From positions 1 through 8,153 of the forward strand of contig CAILUR010000002.1 in the NCBI GenBank assembly GCA_903837445.1: DNA of 8,153 nt. Direction: 5' to 3'. This DNA comes from an uncultured bacterium (GTDB taxonomy: Bacteria > Oederibacteriota > PGYV01 > CAILUR01). The notes under the pieces were generated by a model. It worked only from the letters and a program-made list of their open reading frames with translations. It ran no database searches and was not told the DNA's origin. Positions within the stretch are counted from its first letter, which is position 1. Each line of letters opens with the position of its first letter. The position numbers and the translations under genes are program-made. Of the stretch, positions 7,021 to 8,153 are shown in pieces.

Positions 7021-7097
7021 TGGTGCGCCTGGAGGGACTCGAACCCCCGGCCCTTTGATCCGTAGTCAAATGCTCTAATCCACTGAGCTACAGGCGC
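7021..7097 (-). tRNA. tRNA-Arg (anticodon ACG)
   Basis: The minus strand folds as a 77-nt tRNA including encoded CCA. The acceptor GCGCCTG pairs with CAGGCGC, the D arm is GCTC-AGTGGATTA-GAGC, the anticodon stem TTTGA/TCAAA encloses CTACGGA, and the T arm is GGGGG-TTCGAGT-CCCTC with one G-T pair. The anticodon ACG (complement of 7061-7063) is the bacterial TadA substrate, read as ICG after deamination. The tadA start codon follows 28 nt after the CCA end. Confidence 0.97.
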
Positions 7098-7170
7098 AAA
7101 CTTTGTTTTGCGAAATTTAACGCTGGCACGCAACCTAAAGGTGCGGCTAAAAAGCATATAAAAAACTTAA

Positions 7171-7196
7171 ACTTGCAAGTATTTCATTTAAATGAA
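7171..7196. promoter_or_regulatory. Two adjacent perfect palindromes just downstream of the tRNA-Arg/tadA promoter
   Basis: ACTTGCAAGT (7171-7180) and TTCATTTAAATGAA (7183-7196) are both perfect palindromes separated by 2 bp. They lie within about the first 30 nt of the predicted transcript from the promoter at 7207-7234. The sequence is certain. An operator role is inference from position and symmetry, and the A+T-rich 14-mer could be fortuitous. Confidence 0.4.
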
Positions 7197-7206
7197 CTAG
7201 AAAATA

Positions 7207-7234
7207 ATTATACAGATATTCTTATTGGTTTCAA
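7207..7234 (-). promoter_or_regulatory. Sigma70-type promoter for tRNA-Arg, tadA, tRNA-Ser
   Basis: On the minus strand, TTGAAA (7229-7234) and a perfect TATAAT (7207-7212) are separated by 16 bp, and TG directly precedes the -10 box. Transcription should start near 7200, giving a leader of about 100 nt before tRNA-Arg. It is placed 24 bp after the FTR stop codon, just as expected for a promoter separating the redox pair from the tRNA/tadA unit. Confidence 0.8.
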
Positions 7235-7258
7235 CTGTTATTTTGCGGGTGGGGAAAG

Positions 7259-7768
7259 CTATATAAATCTTTCAAACCTCTCTCTCGTGGCTTTGCATAT
7301 CGGACAGATTTCTGGAGCTTCGTCGCGAGCGCAGAGATAACCACATACTTTGCAACGCCAGACAGGATGAGACAGAGAAGCGAAATTTGCCACTGCTTTT
7401 TCCTGAGAATTTTTAATAAGTCGTTCGGTCTCGGAAGGTCTGCGCTCGGGAATAGCTTTGGCCTGCAGTGCCCCACTCTTAATTTTGGAGGAGACATACA
7501 AAGCGCAGTAACACGCCTCGTGTTCAGCCAGGTCAAGGTCACGGTAATCACAGGGGCAGATAATATCAAGGTCTTTTTCTTTTTTGCCGGTGGCCAATCT
7601 GCAAGGACAGGCTGGATAGCCAAAGCGAGCTGTATTTATAAGAAGGCTTTCGCAAAGGGCTTTCGTGAACTCCATATCAGGGTTGAGCAAATAGCCGCTG
7701 GCTTCGGCTTCTTTGTTAAGCTTTTGATAGAGGGAGCCTACTTCTGAGAGAGAGGGAGGCAGGGTCAT
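7259..7768 (-). CDS. Ferredoxin-thioredoxin reductase catalytic subunit with C-terminal rubredoxin-like domain
   Basis: This protein reduces a disulfide in a thioredoxin or glutaredoxin-like partner using electrons from ferredoxin through a [4Fe-4S] centre. The 169-residue protein has the FTR catalytic domain at about 8-105, with all six key cysteines: C54-P-C56, C71-P-C73 and C86-Y-C88. By alignment with the plant enzyme, C54, C71, C73 and C86 would bind the cluster, and C56/C88 would form the redox disulfide. The spacings (14 and 12 residues) differ from the plant 16 and 8, and the plant CHC is CYC here. A short rubredoxin-like zinc or iron knot follows at 137-160, with C139, C142, C155 and C158 (WRCKVCGY and CPIC). 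No separate FTR variable subunit is visible. The ATG overlaps the stop of the glutaredoxin-like gene as ATGA and lacks a Shine-Dalgarno site, so translation is probably coupled. Confidence 0.93.
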   Translation of the reverse strand: MTLPPSLSEVGSLYQKLNKEAEASGYLLNPDMEFTKALCESLLINTARFGYPACPCRLATGKKEKDLDIICPCDYRDLDLAEHEACYCALYVSSKIKSGALQAKAIPERRPSETERLIKNSQEKAVANFASLSHPVWRCKVCGYLCARDEAPEICPICKATRERFERFI

Positions 7769-8046
7769 AAAGTGCCGAGGGCTTTTTTTATTTCGGTCTC
7801 ATCAAAACCGGAAATATGTTTTTTGTTATCCACTACAATGAGAGGGAAAGCTATAGCCCGTACCCATTTTTCCATTTCTTTAATTACTTTTTCTTTTTCG
7901 GTTTCGTCCAAAAGGTCTACATCCTCATAATCAAAAGCCACATCCAGTGTTTTTAATAAATTTTTCGTTTTTTTACACCAGACACAGGTGCTGAGAGTAT
8001 AAATTTTTACGGCACACTTACTGTTTTTACCATCGACATGTTTCAT
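7765..8046 (-). CDS. Glutaredoxin-like / thioredoxin-fold redox protein
   Basis: This is a small thioredoxin-fold protein of 93 residues with strand AVKIYTLST at 12-20, active site CVWC at 21-24, helix CKKTKNLLKTL, cis-proline segment FPLIVVD at 67-73 and GFDETEIKKAL at 80-90. This matches glutaredoxin/NrdH-type carriers. The dithiol site and adjacency to an FTR suggest it accepts electrons from FTR rather than from glutathione; this is inference. The ATG at 8046 is preferred over an in-frame TTG at 8058 because GGAGG at 8052-8056 is correctly placed for the ATG and overlaps that TTG. It overlaps the FTR gene by 4 bp, so the two form an operon. Its promoter must lie in the 72 bp after tRNA-Ser or upstream of that tRNA. 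Only weak candidates are visible. Confidence 0.9.
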   Translation of the reverse strand: MKHVDGKNSKCAVKIYTLSTCVWCKKTKNLLKTLDVAFDYEDVDLLDETEKEKVIKEMEKWVRAIAFPLIVVDNKKHISGFDETEIKKALGTL

Positions 8047-8051
8047 AATCG

Positions 8052-8056
8052 CCTCC
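8052..8056 (-). promoter_or_regulatory. Shine-Dalgarno site deciding the glutaredoxin-like start
   Basis: GGAGG on the minus strand lies 5 nt before the ATG at 8046. It rules against starting at the TTG codon at 8058, which shares a base with this site. Confidence 0.85.
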
Positions 8057-8087
8057 AAGAGAGTCGTTTAGTGTTAAAGTATCGTCA

Positions 8088-8116
8088 AATAAAGACATAA
8101 ACAAGGCGTCTTTATT
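8088..8116 (-). terminator. A+T-rich inverted repeat after tRNA-Ser, possible weak terminator
   Basis: The 9-bp arms AATAAAGAC and GTCTTTATT are exact reverse complements around an 11-nt loop. The hairpin begins 2 nt after the tRNA-Ser 3' end in the direction of transcription. The stem has only two G-C pairs and is not followed by a clear T-run, so a terminator role is doubtful. It could instead help 3' processing of the tRNA or be chance. Confidence 0.3.
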
Positions 8117-8118
8117 AC

Positions 8119-8153
8119 TGGCGGAGAGAGTAGGATTTGAACCCACGGTGCCC
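8119..8153 (-). tRNA. tRNA-Ser, 3' part only (anticodon outside window)
   Basis: The minus strand shows the end of a tRNA: part of a variable arm (GGGCACC), T arm GTGGG-TTCAAAT-CCTAC, acceptor strand TCTCTCC, discriminator G and CCA. The acceptor strand and discriminator are identical to tRNA-Ser(GGA) at 6446-6533, and the preceding bases look like a class II variable arm, so a serine isoacceptor is most likely. The anticodon lies beyond the window edge. Confidence 0.85.

Noticed and set aside
6727..7065. Plus-strand open frames ending in RDSNPRPFDP or LEGLEPPAL
   Set aside because: They run antisense to tadA and end in the complement of tRNA-Arg, giving the typical false peptide endings.
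6993..7157. N-terminal extension of TadA reading APVAQWIRAF and GRGFESLQAH
   Set aside because: This is tRNA-Arg(ACG) translated in frame. The real TadA start at 6992 matches the family N-terminus.
7167..7187. Tiny leader frame MKYLQV on the minus strand between promoter and tRNA-Arg
   Set aside because: It has no Shine-Dalgarno site, precedes a tRNA rather than a regulated coding gene, and has no run of regulatory codons or attenuator hairpin pair. It is explained by the palindromic sequence.
6446..8153. Two tRNA-Ser 3' ends sharing TGGCGGAGAGAG as possible att sites flanking an integrated element
   Set aside because: The shared bases are the acceptor and CCA end expected of serine isoacceptors. 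The enclosed genes include the core gene tadA, and no integrase is present.

Overview
The window is a compact bacterial chromosome segment, of low-to-moderate GC by eye, with two gene blocks that converge near position 6,400-6,445. Bacterial origin is supported by Shine-Dalgarno sites (AAGGAGGA, GGAGG), tRNA genes that encode their CCA ends, and the pairing of TadA with an ACG-anticodon tRNA-Arg. A ferredoxin-thioredoxin reductase fused to a rubredoxin-like domain points to an anaerobic or microaerophilic lifestyle. The phylum cannot be fixed from the sequence. PyrF and PyrE resemble those of poorly cultured bacterial lineages, but that is only an impression. I see no transposase, integrase, phage gene or CRISPR array, so this looks like ordinary chromosome rather than a mobile island.

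Plus strand, 1-6395: the tail of an unidentified gene is followed by pyrF and pyrE, the last two steps of UMP synthesis. They overlap by 23 bp. After a 54-bp gap come nfeD (ClpP-class membrane serine protease with an NfeD domain), its usual partner slipin (SPFH/stomatin), cinA (two-domain CinA/PncC) and a Wzx-like polysaccharide flippase. Junctions within this second group are +3, -4 and +3 bp, so the four genes are almost certainly co-transcribed and translationally coupled. A perfect 14-bp inverted repeat lies inside the cinA coding sequence.

Boundary, 6396-6445: 50 bp between the convergent blocks. I see no convincing terminator for either direction.

Minus strand, 6446-8153: reading in the direction of transcription, a tRNA-Ser cut by the window edge is followed by a glutaredoxin-like gene, a ferredoxin-thioredoxin reductase/rubredoxin fusion (4-bp overlap), a strong sigma70-type promoter, tRNA-Arg(ACG), tadA and tRNA-Ser(GGA). 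The redox pair forms a plausible chain: ferredoxin to FTR to glutaredoxin-like carrier. TadA is the deaminase that makes inosine-34 in tRNA-Arg(ACG), so enzyme and substrate tRNA sit 28 nt apart behind one promoter, with a second tRNA 3 nt after the tadA stop codon.

Most of the window is recognisable core metabolism. The points most worth a second look are the tRNA-Arg(ACG)-tadA-tRNA-Ser transcription unit, the perfect hairpin inside cinA, the promoter-proximal twin palindromes upstream of tRNA-Arg, and the FTR-rubredoxin/glutaredoxin module.
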